A DNA stretch of 64,000 nucleotides, taken from Leifsonia sp. Leaf264. GTDB taxonomy: Bacteria; Actinomycetota; Actinomycetes; Actinomycetales; Microbacteriaceae. Below, piece after piece: positions 44,818-53,475 of the stretch. Positions within the stretch are counted from its first letter, which is position 1. Each line of letters opens with the position of its first letter. Made by a program: the position numbers and the translations under genes. The notes under the pieces are model-generated. The model ran no database searches, was not told the origin of the DNA, and saw nothing but the letters and a program-made list of their open reading frames with translations. The DNA lies in the NCBI RefSeq assembly GCF_001422325.1, contig NZ_LMMR01000004.1:253752-317751 (forward strand), in the 5' to 3' direction.

Positions 44818-46014
44818 ATGGCAGCGTCGCAGTTCGCCGACAGCGGTGCCGACCTCACCCTCGTCGGCATCCAGAAGCGGTTCCCCGGTTTCACCGCCAT
44901 CGACGACCTGAACCTCGAGATCCCGGCCGGATCCTTCTTCGCCCTCCTCGGACCGAGCGGATGTGGCAAGACCACGACTCTCCGTCTCGTGGCGGGCCTC
45001 GAGGAGCCGACGGCGGGGCGCATCCTCATCGGCGGCAAGGACGTCACGGCCACGAAACCGCACCAGCGTCCGGTGAACACCGTGTTCCAGAGCTACGCGC
45101 TGTTCCCGCACATGACGATCCTCGAGAACGTCGCGTTCGGGTTGCGGCGACGCAAGGTCTCCGACCCCGTCAACCGGGCGCACGAGGCGCTCAGGCTCGT
45201 CGAACTCGACCACCTCGCCGCGCGCAAGCCGCAGCAGCTCTCCGGCGGCCAGCAGCAGCGGGTCGCCCTGGCCCGCGCCATCGTCAACCGGCCGGCACTG
45301 CTGCTGCTCGACGAGCCTCTCGGCGCCCTCGATCTCAAGCTGCGACGCCAGATGCAGCTCGAGCTCAAGACCATCCAGGAGGAGGTCGGCCTGACCTTCC
45401 TGCACGTCACGCACGACCAGGAGGAGGCCATGACCATGGCCGACACCGTCGCGGTGATGAACAAGGGCCAGATCGAGCAGATGGGCGCCCCCGAGGCCCT
45501 CTACGAACTGCCGCACACGGCATTCGTGGCGAACTTCCTCGGCCAGTCGAACCTGTTCACCGGCACAGTGGCGGAGACCACGTCCACTGTCGTCGCCGTC
45601 GACGTCGCCGGCATCCGCGTGGCCGTCCCCGTCGCCAGGGCGCAACGTCACACCGGTGCCGTCACGGTCGGGGTCAGGCCGGAGAAGCTCGCGATCCACC
45701 GCGATGCCCCTGGCGCGGACTCCGGACGGAACGTGCTCGGTCCCGGTCGCGTCATCGACGTGTCGTTCTCGGGCGTGAGCACGCAGTACCTGGTCGCCGT
45801 GCCCGGAGCCGGCACCATCATCGTCTTCTCGCAGAACCGCGAGTTCGGACCGATCAGCCATGTGGGCGACGACGTCTGGGTGAGCTGGAACGTCGAGCAC
45901 TCCTTCGGTCTCTCCGACGTTCCCGACGAGGTGGTGCGCTTCATCGGCGACACCGACACCAAGTCGATCGCGGCGCAGCGTCGTGAGGCCCTCATCGCCG
46001 AACTCGAGGACTAG
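44818..46014 (+). CDS. potA: Polyamine ABC transporter ATPase
   Basis: A 398-residue importer ATPase: Walker A LLGPSGCGKTTTLRLVAGLEEP, Q-loop YALFPHMT, signature QLSGGQQQRVALARAI, Walker B LLLLDEPLGALD, H-loop HVTHDQEEA, and a C-terminal TOBE domain (about 270-370). The N-terminal 15 residues are an extra hydrophilic leader. The ATG at 44818 begins one base after the potD stop; the earlier frame is inside potD. The C-terminus resembles PotA rather than sugar-type MalK. Confidence 0.93.
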   Translation: MAASQFADSGADLTLVGIQKRFPGFTAIDDLNLEIPAGSFFALLGPSGCGKTTTLRLVAGLEEPTAGRILIGGKDVTATKPHQRPVNTVFQSYALFPHMTILENVAFGLRRRKVSDPVNRAHEALRLVELDHLAARKPQQLSGGQQQRVALARAIVNRPALLLLDEPLGALDLKLRRQMQLELKTIQEEVGLTFLHVTHDQEEAMTMADTVAVMNKGQIEQMGAPEALYELPHTAFVANFLGQSNLFTGTVAETTSTVVAVDVAGIRVAVPVARAQRHTGAVTVGVRPEKLAIHRDAPGADSGRNVLGPGRVIDVSFSGVSTQYLVAVPGAGTIIVFSQNREFGPISHVGDDVWVSWNVEHSFGLSDVPDEVVRFIGDTDTKSIAAQRREALIAELED

Positions 46015-46023
46015 GGGACGCCC

Positions 46024-46938
46024 GTGGCCTTCGCCGCCTTCTCGAGCTCGGCCGTCACGGCAGAGCCGGCTCCGCGCAAGAAGAGTCGCATCGCGCTGTT
46101 CCTGCTGCTTCCCGGCATCCTGTACCTGGTGCTGTTCTTCCTCACGCCGCTGGTCTCGCTGGTGCTCACCTCGCTGCAGGTGCCGCGGGAGTACGGCGAC
46201 ATCGGCCAGTACGACTACGCCTTCAACTGGCAGAACTACGTGCAGGTCGTCTCCGACTACTGGCCGCACATCCTGCGCTCCTTCGGCTACGCCCTGGCCG
46301 CCACGGTGTTCGCGTTGGCGTTCAGCTATCCGCTGGCCTACTTCATCGGAGTGAAGGCGCGGCGATGGCCCCTGCTCCAGAGCCTGATGCTGGTGCTGGT
46401 CATAGCCCCGTTCTTCATCAGCTTCCTGCTGCGCACCCTGGCGTGGAAGCAACTGCTCTCCGACGAGTCGTTCGTGATCACGAGCCTCAAGGCCCTGTCG
46501 CTGATGGCTCCGGATGCGCACTTCACGGGCACTCCCGCCGCCGTGATCTTCGGCCTGACGTACAACTTCATCCCCTTCATGACCCTGCCGCTGTTCACGA
46601 CCCTCGAACGACTCGACACCAGGTACCTCGAGGCCGGCAGCGACCTGTACGCGAGCCCGTTCCACGTGTTCCGCAAGGTCACCATCCCGCTGTCGATGCC
46701 GGGCATCGTGGCTGGAACGCTGCTCACCTTCATCCCGGCGGCCGGCGACTACGTCAACGCCAGCCGGGACTTCCTCGGAGGAGCCGACACGCAGATGATC
46801 GGAAACGTGATCGAGGCGAACTTCCTCGTCCTGCTCAACTACCCGGCGGCGGCAGCGCTGTCGATCATCCTGATGACGGTGATCCTGGTGATCGTCGGCA
46901 TCTACGTGAAGCGAAGCGGAACGGAGGACCTGCTGTGA
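46024..46938 (+). CDS. potB: Polyamine ABC transporter permease, PotB type
   Basis: A 304-residue permease with six membrane helices. The cytoplasmic EAA loop is EAGSDLYASPFHVFRKVTIPLSMPGIVAG near 205-232, where it contacts the ATPase. The family order (binding protein, ATPase, B, C) and the long first loop fit PotB. The GTG start is 9 bases after potA; the stop overlaps potC as GTGA. Confidence 0.92.
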   Translation: MAFAAFSSSAVTAEPAPRKKSRIALFLLLPGILYLVLFFLTPLVSLVLTSLQVPREYGDIGQYDYAFNWQNYVQVVSDYWPHILRSFGYALAATVFALAFSYPLAYFIGVKARRWPLLQSLMLVLVIAPFFISFLLRTLAWKQLLSDESFVITSLKALSLMAPDAHFTGTPAAVIFGLTYNFIPFMTLPLFTTLERLDTRYLEAGSDLYASPFHVFRKVTIPLSMPGIVAGTLLTFIPAAGDYVNASRDFLGGADTQMIGNVIEANFLVLLNYPAAAALSIILMTVILVIVGIYVKRSGTEDLL

Positions 46939-47831
46939 GCGGTGAGGGACAGGCCGGCGCCGTCGTCGCGGGGCTCTTCGAGAGCGAGAACTCCGAGACG
47001 GCGAGGCCGTCGCGCAACACCCGTCCACGTCGACCGTCGCTCAGCAGCTGGATCCTGCCCGCCTACGCGATCCTGGCGTTCATCTTCCTGCTCGTCCCGA
47101 TCGTCTACACGCTGGTGTTCAGCTTCAACGACTCGATCAAGTCGAACATCTCCTGGCGGGGCTTCACCCTCGACAAGTGGCTCAACGTGTGCGCGGTGCA
47201 GAACGGCGCCGTCTGCGAGGCGTTCGGGAACAGCATCATCATCGGCGTCGTCGCCACGGTCGTCGCCACGATCCTCGGCACCATGATCGCCATCGCCATC
47301 GTGCGCTACAGGTTCCGGGCGCGCTCCGGCATCAGCCTGCTGCTGTTCCTGCCGATGGCGACCCCCGAGGTCGTGCTCGGTGCGGGCCTGGCGGCCCAGT
47401 TCCTGGCCTTCGGGGTGCCGAAGGACATGCTGACGATCATCATCGCCCACACGATGTTCTGCATCAGCTTCGTCGTGGTCACGGTGAAGGCGCGCGTCGC
47501 GAGCCTCGATCCGGCGCTCGAGGAGGCGGGACGCGACCTCTACGGGTCACCGACGCAGGTGTTCCTGCGGGTCACGTTCCCGTTGCTGCTGCCCGGAATC
47601 ATCGCTGCGGCGCTGCTCGCCTTCGCCCTGAGCTTCGACGACTTCATCATCACGAACTTCAACTCCGGATCCGTGATGACCTTCCCGAAGTACATCTACA
47701 TCTCGGCGGCGCGCGGCATCCCGGCCGAGGCCAACGTCATAGCGTCGGCCGTCTTCCTGTTCGCCATAGCGCTCGTGCTCATCGCGCAGATCTCGCAGGC
47801 GGCGAGGCGCAGGAGGCTGGCGAAGGGCTAG
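46935..47831 (+). CDS. potC: Polyamine ABC transporter permease, PotC type
   Basis: A 298-residue permease with six helices. It begins with a 35-residue cytoplasmic tail rich in Ser/Arg, and its EAA loop is EEAGRDLYGSPTQVFLRVTFPLLLPGIIA near 198. The conserved LSFDDFIITNFNSG near 238 is the PotC/PotI signature. The GTG at 46935 overlaps the potB stop; the much longer upstream open frame is a shadow of potB. It converges on the asparaginase gene with 22 bases between stops. Confidence 0.92.
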   Translation: MSGEGQAGAVVAGLFESENSETARPSRNTRPRRPSLSSWILPAYAILAFIFLLVPIVYTLVFSFNDSIKSNISWRGFTLDKWLNVCAVQNGAVCEAFGNSIIIGVVATVVATILGTMIAIAIVRYRFRARSGISLLLFLPMATPEVVLGAGLAAQFLAFGVPKDMLTIIIAHTMFCISFVVVTVKARVASLDPALEEAGRDLYGSPTQVFLRVTFPLLLPGIIAAALLAFALSFDDFIITNFNSGSVMTFPKYIYISAARGIPAEANVIASAVFLFAIALVLIAQISQAARRRRLAKG

Positions 47832-47853
47832 GTTCTCGGCGAGCCGCGGAGCC

Positions 47854-48843
47854 CTAGACCGTCGCGCGGATGCGACCCACCCTGTCCGCACCGCCGGTGA
47901 CCCAGAGGTCGAGCTCGTCGAGCACGGGCGTGACGGCTGCGGCGTCGAGCGCCCCTGCCTGCACCAGCAGCCTCAAGGCGACGGCATGCACGACGCGGAC
48001 GTTCCCGTCGAGCACCTTGGCCGCGACAGTCGTGCCGTCGGGTGCGGTCATGACGATGCTGCCCTCGGCCCCGTACTTGGAGAACACGCCGAGCCGTTCG
48101 ATCGTGATGGAATCGCCCAGCCCAGGACCGGCGATGACCCACGGATGCTCGCGCACGGCCTCGGTCAGCGCGCCGGCCTCGCGGTAGATGGCGAACGGCG
48201 ACGACGGCGTCGACGTCGTGACGCGCTGGATGCCGCGGGCGAGGGCCGTGAGCGAGATCGCGTGCACGGGAGCACCGCATCCGTCGATCCCGGTGGCGGC
48301 AGGTCGCTCGCCGGTGAAGCGTTCGACGATGTCGAGGATCCGCTTCTGCAGCGGATGCTCCATGTCGAGGTAGCCGTCGAGCGGCCAGCCGTTCACCGCG
48401 CAGGCCGCGAGCATGGCCGCGTGCTTGCCCGAGCAGTTCATGTACAGCGGAGACTTCGCGCCGTTCGCGCGCACCACGGCATCGCGCGCCGCCGTGTCCT
48501 GCGGGTAGGCGTCGGGGCATGCCAGCGCCGATTCCGGCACCCCGGCGCGAGCCAGGACGCCGCGCACGAGGTCAACGTGCCGCGCCGTGCCCGAGTGGCT
48601 CGCCGTGGCGATGGCGGCGTCGGTTCCCCGGAGGGTGAGCCCGCTCGACATGACCGCGACGGCCTGGAACGGCTTCAGCGCCGACCGGGGGAAGACCGGC
48701 GATGCCACGTCTCCGAGGGTGCGCACGATGTCGCCGGCGGGGGAGAGCACGATGGCGGATCCGGCGTGACGCGACTCGATGAAGCCGCTGCGCTCGACCA
48801 CGGCGACCTCGACCGAATCGTCGACCTGGAATGTCTCGGCCAC
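47854..48843 (-). CDS. L-asparaginase of the Rhizobium type II (class 3) family
   Basis: A 329-residue enzyme converting asparagine to aspartate and ammonia. It is of the Asparaginase_II (pfam06089) class, not the E. coli fold. In the R. etli enzyme a Ser-Lys pair and a Cys-Lys-Cys metal site are known; the matching residues here are S54 and K57 (RSALKPFQ), C137 and K140 (NCSGKH), and C189 (DGCGAP). The GTG at 48843 lies 2 bases after the gabT stop, so the two are co-transcribed. With ald and gabT close by, this is a nitrogen-salvage neighbourhood. Confidence 0.9.
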   Translation of the reverse strand: MAETFQVDDSVEVAVVERSGFIESRHAGSAIVLSPAGDIVRTLGDVASPVFPRSALKPFQAVAVMSSGLTLRGTDAAIATASHSGTARHVDLVRGVLARAGVPESALACPDAYPQDTAARDAVVRANGAKSPLYMNCSGKHAAMLAACAVNGWPLDGYLDMEHPLQKRILDIVERFTGERPAATGIDGCGAPVHAISLTALARGIQRVTTSTPSSPFAIYREAGALTEAVREHPWVIAGPGLGDSITIERLGVFSKYGAEGSIVMTAPDGTTVAAKVLDGNVRVVHAVALRLLVQAGALDAAAVTPVLDELDLWVTGGADRVGRIRATV

Positions 48844-48845
48844 GG

Positions 48846-50204
48846 TCAGGACAGCTGCGCGAACGCGTCGTCGAGCACGGCGAGCCCGTCGGCGATGAGC
48901 TCGTCGGAGACGGCCAGGCTCGGCAGGAAGCGCAGCACGTTCCCGTAGGTGCCGGCGCTGAGGAACAGCACGCCGTGCTGGGCGGCGTAGGCGGTGATCG
49001 CATTCACCGCGGCGGCGTTCGGCTCCTTCGTCGTGGTGCCGGTGCCGGGCTGCACGAGTTCGATCGCGATCATGGCGCCGCGTCCGCGAATCTCGCCGAT
49101 GATGTCGTACTTCGCGGCGAGGGCCTCGAGGCCGGCGGTGAGGGTCTTCTCGATCCGAGCGCCCTCGGCGAGGAGCTTGTTGTCCTCGATGGCCTCGAAC
49201 ACGGCGACGGCGGCGGCGCAGGCGACGGGGTTGCCGCCGAAGGTGCCTCCGAGTCCGCCGGGCTGGGCCGAGTCCATGATCTCGGCGCGACCTGTGACGG
49301 CGGCCAGCGGCAGGCCGCCGGCGATGCCCTTGGCCGTGAGCACCAGATCGGGCTCGAGGCCGAAGTGCTCGCTGGCGTAGTACCGTCCGGTGCGCGCCAT
49401 GCCCGACTGGATCTCATCGGCGATGAGCACGACCCCGTTGGCCGTGCACCACTCCTGCAGGGCGGGCAGGTAGCCGTCGGCGGGAACCATGAAGCCGCCC
49501 TCGCCCTGGATGGGCTCGACGACGAGGCAGGCGAGGTCGGAGGCGCCGACGACCTTCTCGAGCCACGCTGTCGTGCGGGCTGCGGCCTCGGCGCCGCTGA
49601 GGCCGTCGTGATAGGGGTAGGAGCTCGGAGCGTGGTACACGTCGCCGACGAGGGGGCCGAAGCCGGTCGCATAGGGCATCGCCTTATAGTTCATGGCCAT
49701 CGTGAGGTTCGTCCGGCCGTGGTAGGCGTGATCGAGCACCGCGACGGCGCGGCGGCCGGTGTACTTGCGGGCGATCTTGACCCCGTTCTCGACGGCCTCG
49801 GCCCCCGAGTTCACGAGGACGCTCTTCTTGGCCCAGTCGCCGGGAGTGTGCTCGGCCAGGAGTTCGGCGACGCGCACGTACTCCTCGTAGGGCGTGATGG
49901 TGAACAGCGTGTGGATCACGTCCTGCAGCTGGCCGGTGGCCGCGGCCACGACGCTCGCCTCGGTGTGGCCAACCGTCGTCACGCCGATGCCGGCGCCGAA
50001 GTCGATGAAGCTGTTGCCGTCGACGTCGACGAGGATGGCGCCGTTCGCCCTCTCGATGTAGACCGGGAGCGTCGAGGAGACGCCGGTGGAGACCACGGCC
50101 AGGCGGCGTGCGTGCAGCTGCTGCGACTTCGGGCCGGGGATGGCCGTGACGATGCTGCGCTCCTGCGGAACGGAGGGCGGGGTGTCGAGGGAGATGGAAG
50201 TCAT
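48846..50204 (-). CDS. gabT: 4-aminobutyrate transaminase
   Basis: A 452-residue class-III aminotransferase converting GABA and 2-oxoglutarate to succinate semialdehyde and glutamate. Motifs: NSGAEAVENGVKIARKYTGR, VVEPIQGEGGFMVPADGYL, LIADEIQSGMARTGR and the PLP Lys in VLTAKGIAGGLPLAAVTGR. It is more GabT-like than the other aminotransferase in this window. Position opposite the pot operon supports a role in the GABA step of putrescine breakdown. GGAG 6 bases upstream supports the ATG; TAAGCT at 50214-50219 (minus) is a candidate -10. Confidence 0.92.
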   Translation of the reverse strand: MTSISLDTPPSVPQERSIVTAIPGPKSQQLHARRLAVVSTGVSSTLPVYIERANGAILVDVDGNSFIDFGAGIGVTTVGHTEASVVAAATGQLQDVIHTLFTITPYEEYVRVAELLAEHTPGDWAKKSVLVNSGAEAVENGVKIARKYTGRRAVAVLDHAYHGRTNLTMAMNYKAMPYATGFGPLVGDVYHAPSSYPYHDGLSGAEAAARTTAWLEKVVGASDLACLVVEPIQGEGGFMVPADGYLPALQEWCTANGVVLIADEIQSGMARTGRYYASEHFGLEPDLVLTAKGIAGGLPLAAVTGRAEIMDSAQPGGLGGTFGGNPVACAAAVAVFEAIEDNKLLAEGARIEKTLTAGLEALAAKYDIIGEIRGRGAMIAIELVQPGTGTTTKEPNAAAVNAITAYAAQHGVLFLSAGTYGNVLRFLPSLAVSDELIADGLAVLDDAFAQLS

Positions 50205-50256
50205 GGTGGCTCCAGCTTATCCTCGACGAGGAGACCGTCAGCAGGGAGCACAGGCC

Positions 50257-50730
50257 ATGGATTTCGACCACCACTACGCCGTCACAGTCGAGTGGCGCGG
50301 CGACAGGGGGACTGGCACGAGCGGCTACAGGGACTACGGCCGCGAGCACCTCGTGACGGCATCCGGCAAGACCGCGATCGAGGGTTCTGCCGACCCGGCG
50401 TTCCGTGGCGATGCCAGCCGCTGGAACCCCGAGGAGATGCTGCTCGCCGCCCTCGCGCAGTGCCACATGCTCTCGTACCTGCACGTCGCCGTCATGAACG
50501 GCGTCGTCGTGACGGGCTACACGGATGACGCCGTAGGCGCTATGGTCCAGACACACGACGGCGGCGGTCGCTTCACCTCGGCCACCCTGCGCCCGCGCGT
50601 GGAGGTGGCTGACGCGTCGATGGTGGAACTGGCCTCCGGCCTGCACCACGAGGCCTCGCGGCTGTGCTTCATCGCGGCGTCAGTGAACTTCCCGGTGCAT
50701 CACGAGCCCGAGACTCGCGCTCGCAGCTGA
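50257..50730 (+). CDS. OsmC-family peroxiredoxin-like protein
   Basis: A 157-residue OsmC/Ohr-fold protein. It carries the two redox Cys of the family: LAALAQCHMLSYL near 70 and ASRLCFIAASVNFPV near 137. Family members reduce organic hydroperoxides. It has the OsmC-like pattern GSADPAFRGDASRWNPEEML before the first Cys. The ATG at 50257 follows GCAGGGAG; the upstream extension is a shadow of the divergent gabT. The 3' end overlaps the small minus-strand frame at 50700-50960 by 31 bases. Confidence 0.9.
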   Translation: MDFDHHYAVTVEWRGDRGTGTSGYRDYGREHLVTASGKTAIEGSADPAFRGDASRWNPEEMLLAALAQCHMLSYLHVAVMNGVVVTGYTDDAVGAMVQTHDGGGRFTSATLRPRVEVADASMVELASGLHHEASRLCFIAASVNFPVHHEPETRARS

Positions 50731-50960
50731 GACGAGTGCCGCGCCCGCGTGACCTCGTGGGCACCATCGGCCTGGTCGGCCAGCGCCGCTGCTTCGTCCT
50801 GCATGGCCCAGCGGTGGATGGCCGCAGCCCAGCGTCCGTCGCGCTCCAGGGGAGTGAGCTCGTCGGAGTCGTGCACCCGTTGGTGGCGCAGCTTTTCGTC
50901 GTCGGTGCTGTGGTCGAGCATCCGCACATCGCGGGTGGCCCAGATGATGAGGGGATTCAT
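50700..50960 (-). CDS. Small hypothetical protein
   Basis: An 86-residue hydrophilic frame, MNPLIIWATRDVRMLDHSTDDEKLRHQRVHDSDELTPLERDGR..., with no motif I recognise and no membrane segment. Reasons to believe it: GGAG about 9 bases before the ATG, no other gene on 50731-50960, and a composition (Asp/Arg/Ala-rich, two Trp) unlike the antisense shadows. The last 10 codons lie antisense inside the OsmC gene. It diverges from the CGNR gene across a repeat-rich region. Confidence 0.5.
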   Translation of the reverse strand: MNPLIIWATRDVRMLDHSTDDEKLRHQRVHDSDELTPLERDGRWAAAIHRWAMQDEAAALADQADGAHEVTRARHSSQLRARVSGS

Positions 50961-51013
50961 GGTCGTCGCTCCGTCTGCTCCGTTGCCTCGACCCGATGCG
51001 GGCCGAGGAGGAA

Positions 51014-51061
51014 TAACCGGCTATATCGAATTGATAGTTACGACGGTACCGTAACCGGTAT
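51014..51061. promoter_or_regulatory. Repeats and dyads in a divergent promoter region
   Basis: TAACCGG occurs at 51014-51020 and 51052-51058, each followed by TAT after 0-1 base. GTTACG (51037-51042) and CGTAAC (51050-51055) form an inverted repeat around ACGGTAC. The segment is AT-rich for this genome and ends 18 bases before the CGNR start; likely operator sites. Confidence 0.45.
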
Positions 51062-51067
51062 TCGTTG

Positions 51068-51073
51068 TACAGT
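51068..51073 (+). promoter_or_regulatory. -10 box of leaderless CGNR gene
   Basis: TACAGT, 6 bases before the ATG at 51080. Confidence 0.55.
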
Positions 51074-51079
51074 GGTTAG

Positions 51080-51574
51080 ATGACTGATGGCGGAGATGTG
51101 CTGACGGATGACGGTTCCGACCCGGTCCCCCTGGAGGGCCTCGTCGTCGACTTCCTCAACAGCCTGGATGTCGAGTACGTCACCGACGAATTGGCGACGC
51201 TGACGGGCCTGGACGAGTGGGCAGCCGGACGCGGACTGGTCGCCGGCGACCTCGAGCAGGTGCGCGAACTGCGCGACGCGCTCCGCACCATCGCCAGCGG
51301 CGGCGACGCCGAGCTGCCGGGCCTGCCGGTGCGCATCGGCGTCTCGGCGCGTTCCGTCACGTTGGAGCCCGAGACCGTCGCCGAGGCCGTGCTGGCCAAC
51401 GCCGTGACCCTCGCCATCCAGGGCAGGCTCCGGCGGGTCAAGCTCTGCTTCGCGCACGACTGCGCCTGGGCGTTCTACGACCGCTCGCGCAACGGCTCAC
51501 GCACCTGGTGCGAGATGGGAGTCTGCGGCAACAGGGCCAAGGCGCGCACCTATCGGGCGCGGGCCGGCCGCTGA
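51080..51574 (+). CDS. CGNR zinc-finger (ABATE) family putative regulator
   Basis: A 164-residue protein. The N-terminal part (residues 15-115, VDFLNSL... LRDALRTI) matches the stress-induced ABATE fold, and the C-terminus is a CGNR zinc finger: LCFAHDCAWAFYDRSRNGSRTWCEMGVCGNRAKARTYRAR, with four Cys. The finger is thought to bind DNA, making these proteins putative transcription regulators. The ATG at 51080 is supported by a -10 ending 6 bases upstream. The dyads just before it suggest self-regulation or control of the divergent small gene. Confidence 0.88.
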   Translation: MTDGGDVLTDDGSDPVPLEGLVVDFLNSLDVEYVTDELATLTGLDEWAAGRGLVAGDLEQVRELRDALRTIASGGDAELPGLPVRIGVSARSVTLEPETVAEAVLANAVTLAIQGRLRRVKLCFAHDCAWAFYDRSRNGSRTWCEMGVCGNRAKARTYRARAGR

Positions 51575-51599
51575 GGCGGTCCTCCCGTCGAGCCGGGAT

Positions 51600-52619
51600 T
51601 CAGCGAGCTGAGGCCATCGGCTGTGCGTCGACGTCGTCGAGCACCCAGCGTGGCGGCTCGCAGGCCTGACCGCCGGTCAGGTTGGCGCAGGGGCCGAAGA
51701 CGGTCGGATACGGCTCGGTGTCCGGACTCCCGAACCACTTCGAGTAGAGCAGCCAGAAGTTGAGGTTGCCGTGGGTGGAGCATCCGTCGCCCTCGCCCTT
51801 CAGGTCGGCCAGGGCGGCGTCATTGGGCTGGTACGGCGTGTAGTTGTAGAGGTTCGCCGTGGCCTGGTTCGCTATCGACACGACCGTCGACCCGCACGCC
51901 GCGTCGGGGTTGAAACCGACGGGGACCGAGCCGATCCTGTAGGCGCGATCCGGATGTTGGGTGTACTGGCGGAACTGCCAGGCCGCGTTGTAGACCTGAT
52001 TGAAGAAGCCGAAGTACTTCCGGTCGCAGTCGGCGGTGTCGGGGCAGCCGTAGCCCGTCGCCCGCAGGTAGCCCGAGGCGTTCGGGCGGGTGATGAGCGA
52101 CTGCTCCTTCTGCAGCAGCACCAGCAGCACGCGCGGGCTGACCCCGCACGCCTTCGCGACCTTGGTGATGATGCGCGCCGCCGACTCGTCACGCCCGGGC
52201 CTGTAGGCGTCGCAGTGACCTCGTTCGACGGCGGCCTGGAAGCTGGTGTCCTGGGTGTAGTCGCGCAGGCACGGCGAGTCGTCCCGCGGCCGACACGGTG
52301 CCGAGTCCAGGAAGTCCTGCACCTGCTGCTCGGTCATGGCCGCGCTGTTGAAGAAGTTGTAGTCGCTGATGATGCTGCCGGGATCGAAGTCATCGCCGTC
52401 GTCCTGCTCGGCACCGACGGCCGCGGCATAGAAGGTATGGGTCTGCGTCGACGTCGCGATCGGCGCACCGAGCGCCCGGACCACGCCGTCGGCCGAGGCC
52501 TGCAGGGATCCGGCTGTCGCCGGCGGCACCGGGGAGCCCGCCACGATCATCGTGCCCAGCACGACGGCGGCTGCGACGGCGAACACCCTGTGCAGGCGGG
52601 AACGGGGCTGGCTGGTCAC
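51600..52619 (-). CDS. Secreted lysozyme-like protein
   Basis: A 339-residue exported protein. A signal peptide (RLHRVFAVAAAVVLGTMIVAGSPVPPATA) is followed by the block DPGSIISDYNFFNSAAMTEQQVQDFLD near 80-106 and VSPRVLLVLLQKEQSLIT near 160-177, whose Glu sits where lysozyme/SLT-superfamily enzymes carry the catalytic acid. Ten or so Cys in the mature chain suggest disulfides. Related actinobacterial proteins are often called hypothetical or hemagglutinin; a cell-wall-lytic role is inferred. On the minus strand TAGGGT (52626-52631) ends 6 bases before the GTG, a leaderless layout. Confidence 0.75.
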   Translation of the reverse strand: MTSQPRSRLHRVFAVAAAVVLGTMIVAGSPVPPATAGSLQASADGVVRALGAPIATSTQTHTFYAAAVGAEQDDGDDFDPGSIISDYNFFNSAAMTEQQVQDFLDSAPCRPRDDSPCLRDYTQDTSFQAAVERGHCDAYRPGRDESAARIITKVAKACGVSPRVLLVLLQKEQSLITRPNASGYLRATGYGCPDTADCDRKYFGFFNQVYNAAWQFRQYTQHPDRAYRIGSVPVGFNPDAACGSTVVSIANQATANLYNYTPYQPNDAALADLKGEGDGCSTHGNLNFWLLYSKWFGSPDTEPYPTVFGPCANLTGGQACEPPRWVLDDVDAQPMASAR

Positions 52620-52625
52620 CGTTCG

Positions 52626-52631
52626 ACCCTA
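52626..52631 (-). promoter_or_regulatory. -10 box of leaderless secreted-protein gene
   Basis: TAGGGT on the minus strand, 6 bases before the GTG at 52619. Confidence 0.5.
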
Positions 52632-52653
52632 ACCGCGACGGCTGACGGATGCC

Positions 52654-53409
52654 TCAGCGACGCTCGCGCGGAAGCACACGGTCGACGAGCTTGGCCACAC
52701 CGTGCTGCGGAGACTCGTTGTAGGCGTTGGCCAGTTCCTGGCCGCTCAGCGCGTGGATGGCCGCCATGATCTCGTCCGTCGCGTGCCGCCGTGCCCGGCC
52801 GGAGTCGGGACCGCCGTGCACGCTCAGGTCGAGGGGTTCGCCGAACGCGACGGTGAAGCGGTGCGGGCGAGGGAACTTCGTGCCGACCGGCTGGATCTTC
52901 TCGGTTCCCAGCAGGCCGACGGGAACCACGGTCGCGCCCGTCGTGAGCGCGAGGAAGGCGACTCCCGTCCGTCCCTTGTAGAGGCGTCCGTCGAGCGAGC
53001 GCGTTCCCTCGGGGTAGAGCGCGAACGCGCCGCCGGACTCGAGGATGCGCCGGCCGATGTCGAGCGACTCCTGCCCGCTGGCCCCTGCCCCGCGTTCGAC
53101 GGGCACGACGCCGATGGACGTGAACCACCAGCGCGTGATGGCACCGCCCATGCCGCTGCCCTCGAAGTAGGTGGACTTGGCCAGGAACTGCAGGCGCCGC
53201 GGCGCCACGCTGGGAATGGCAATGCTGTCGATGAACGACAGGTGGTTGCTGGCGAAGATGACCGGGCCCGTACGGGGAACGTTCTTCCGGCCGCTGACCC
53301 GCGGACGGAAGTACAGCCACACGACCGGCCAGAGCAATGCCTTGCACAGGGCGTAGACGAAACCGGGCCGATGGATCGGCTGCGCTGTCGTCGTGTCCTC
53401 CTCGGCCAT
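52654..53409 (-). CDS. plsC: 1-acyl-sn-glycerol-3-phosphate acyltransferase
   Basis: A 251-residue PlsC-type acyltransferase making phosphatidic acid. The HX4D motif is NHLSFID (H56, D61), the second is ALYPEGTRS near 130, and a hydrophobic N-terminal segment (about 17-35) anchors it. The ATG at 53409 is chosen because TACGGT (minus, 53416-53421) ends 6 bases before it; the longer frame is antisense to dxr. It diverges from dxr with 66 bases between starts. Confidence 0.92.
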   Translation of the reverse strand: MAEEDTTTAQPIHRPGFVYALCKALLWPVVWLYFRPRVSGRKNVPRTGPVIFASNHLSFIDSIAIPSVAPRRLQFLAKSTYFEGSGMGGAITRWWFTSIGVVPVERGAGASGQESLDIGRRILESGGAFALYPEGTRSLDGRLYKGRTGVAFLALTTGATVVPVGLLGTEKIQPVGTKFPRPHRFTVAFGEPLDLSVHGGPDSGRARRHATDEIMAAIHALSGQELANAYNESPQHGVAKLVDRVLPRERR

Positions 53410-53415
53410 CCGTTC

Positions 53416-53421
53416 ACCGTA
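53416..53421 (-). promoter_or_regulatory. -10 box of leaderless plsC
   Basis: TACGGT on the minus strand, 6 bases before the plsC ATG; the same hexamer serves the epimerase gene at 55555-55560. Confidence 0.5.
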
Positions 53422-53462
53422 GTCCGAAATACATGCGCCGGTGAGCATGTCCCGCGCACGCG

Positions 53463-53468
53463 TAGAGT
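53463..53468 (+). promoter_or_regulatory. -10 box of leaderless dxr
   Basis: TAGAGT, 7 bases before the GTG at 53476. It favours that start over the in-frame GTG at 53467, which overlaps the box. Confidence 0.55.
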
Positions 53469-53475
53469 GACGCAG

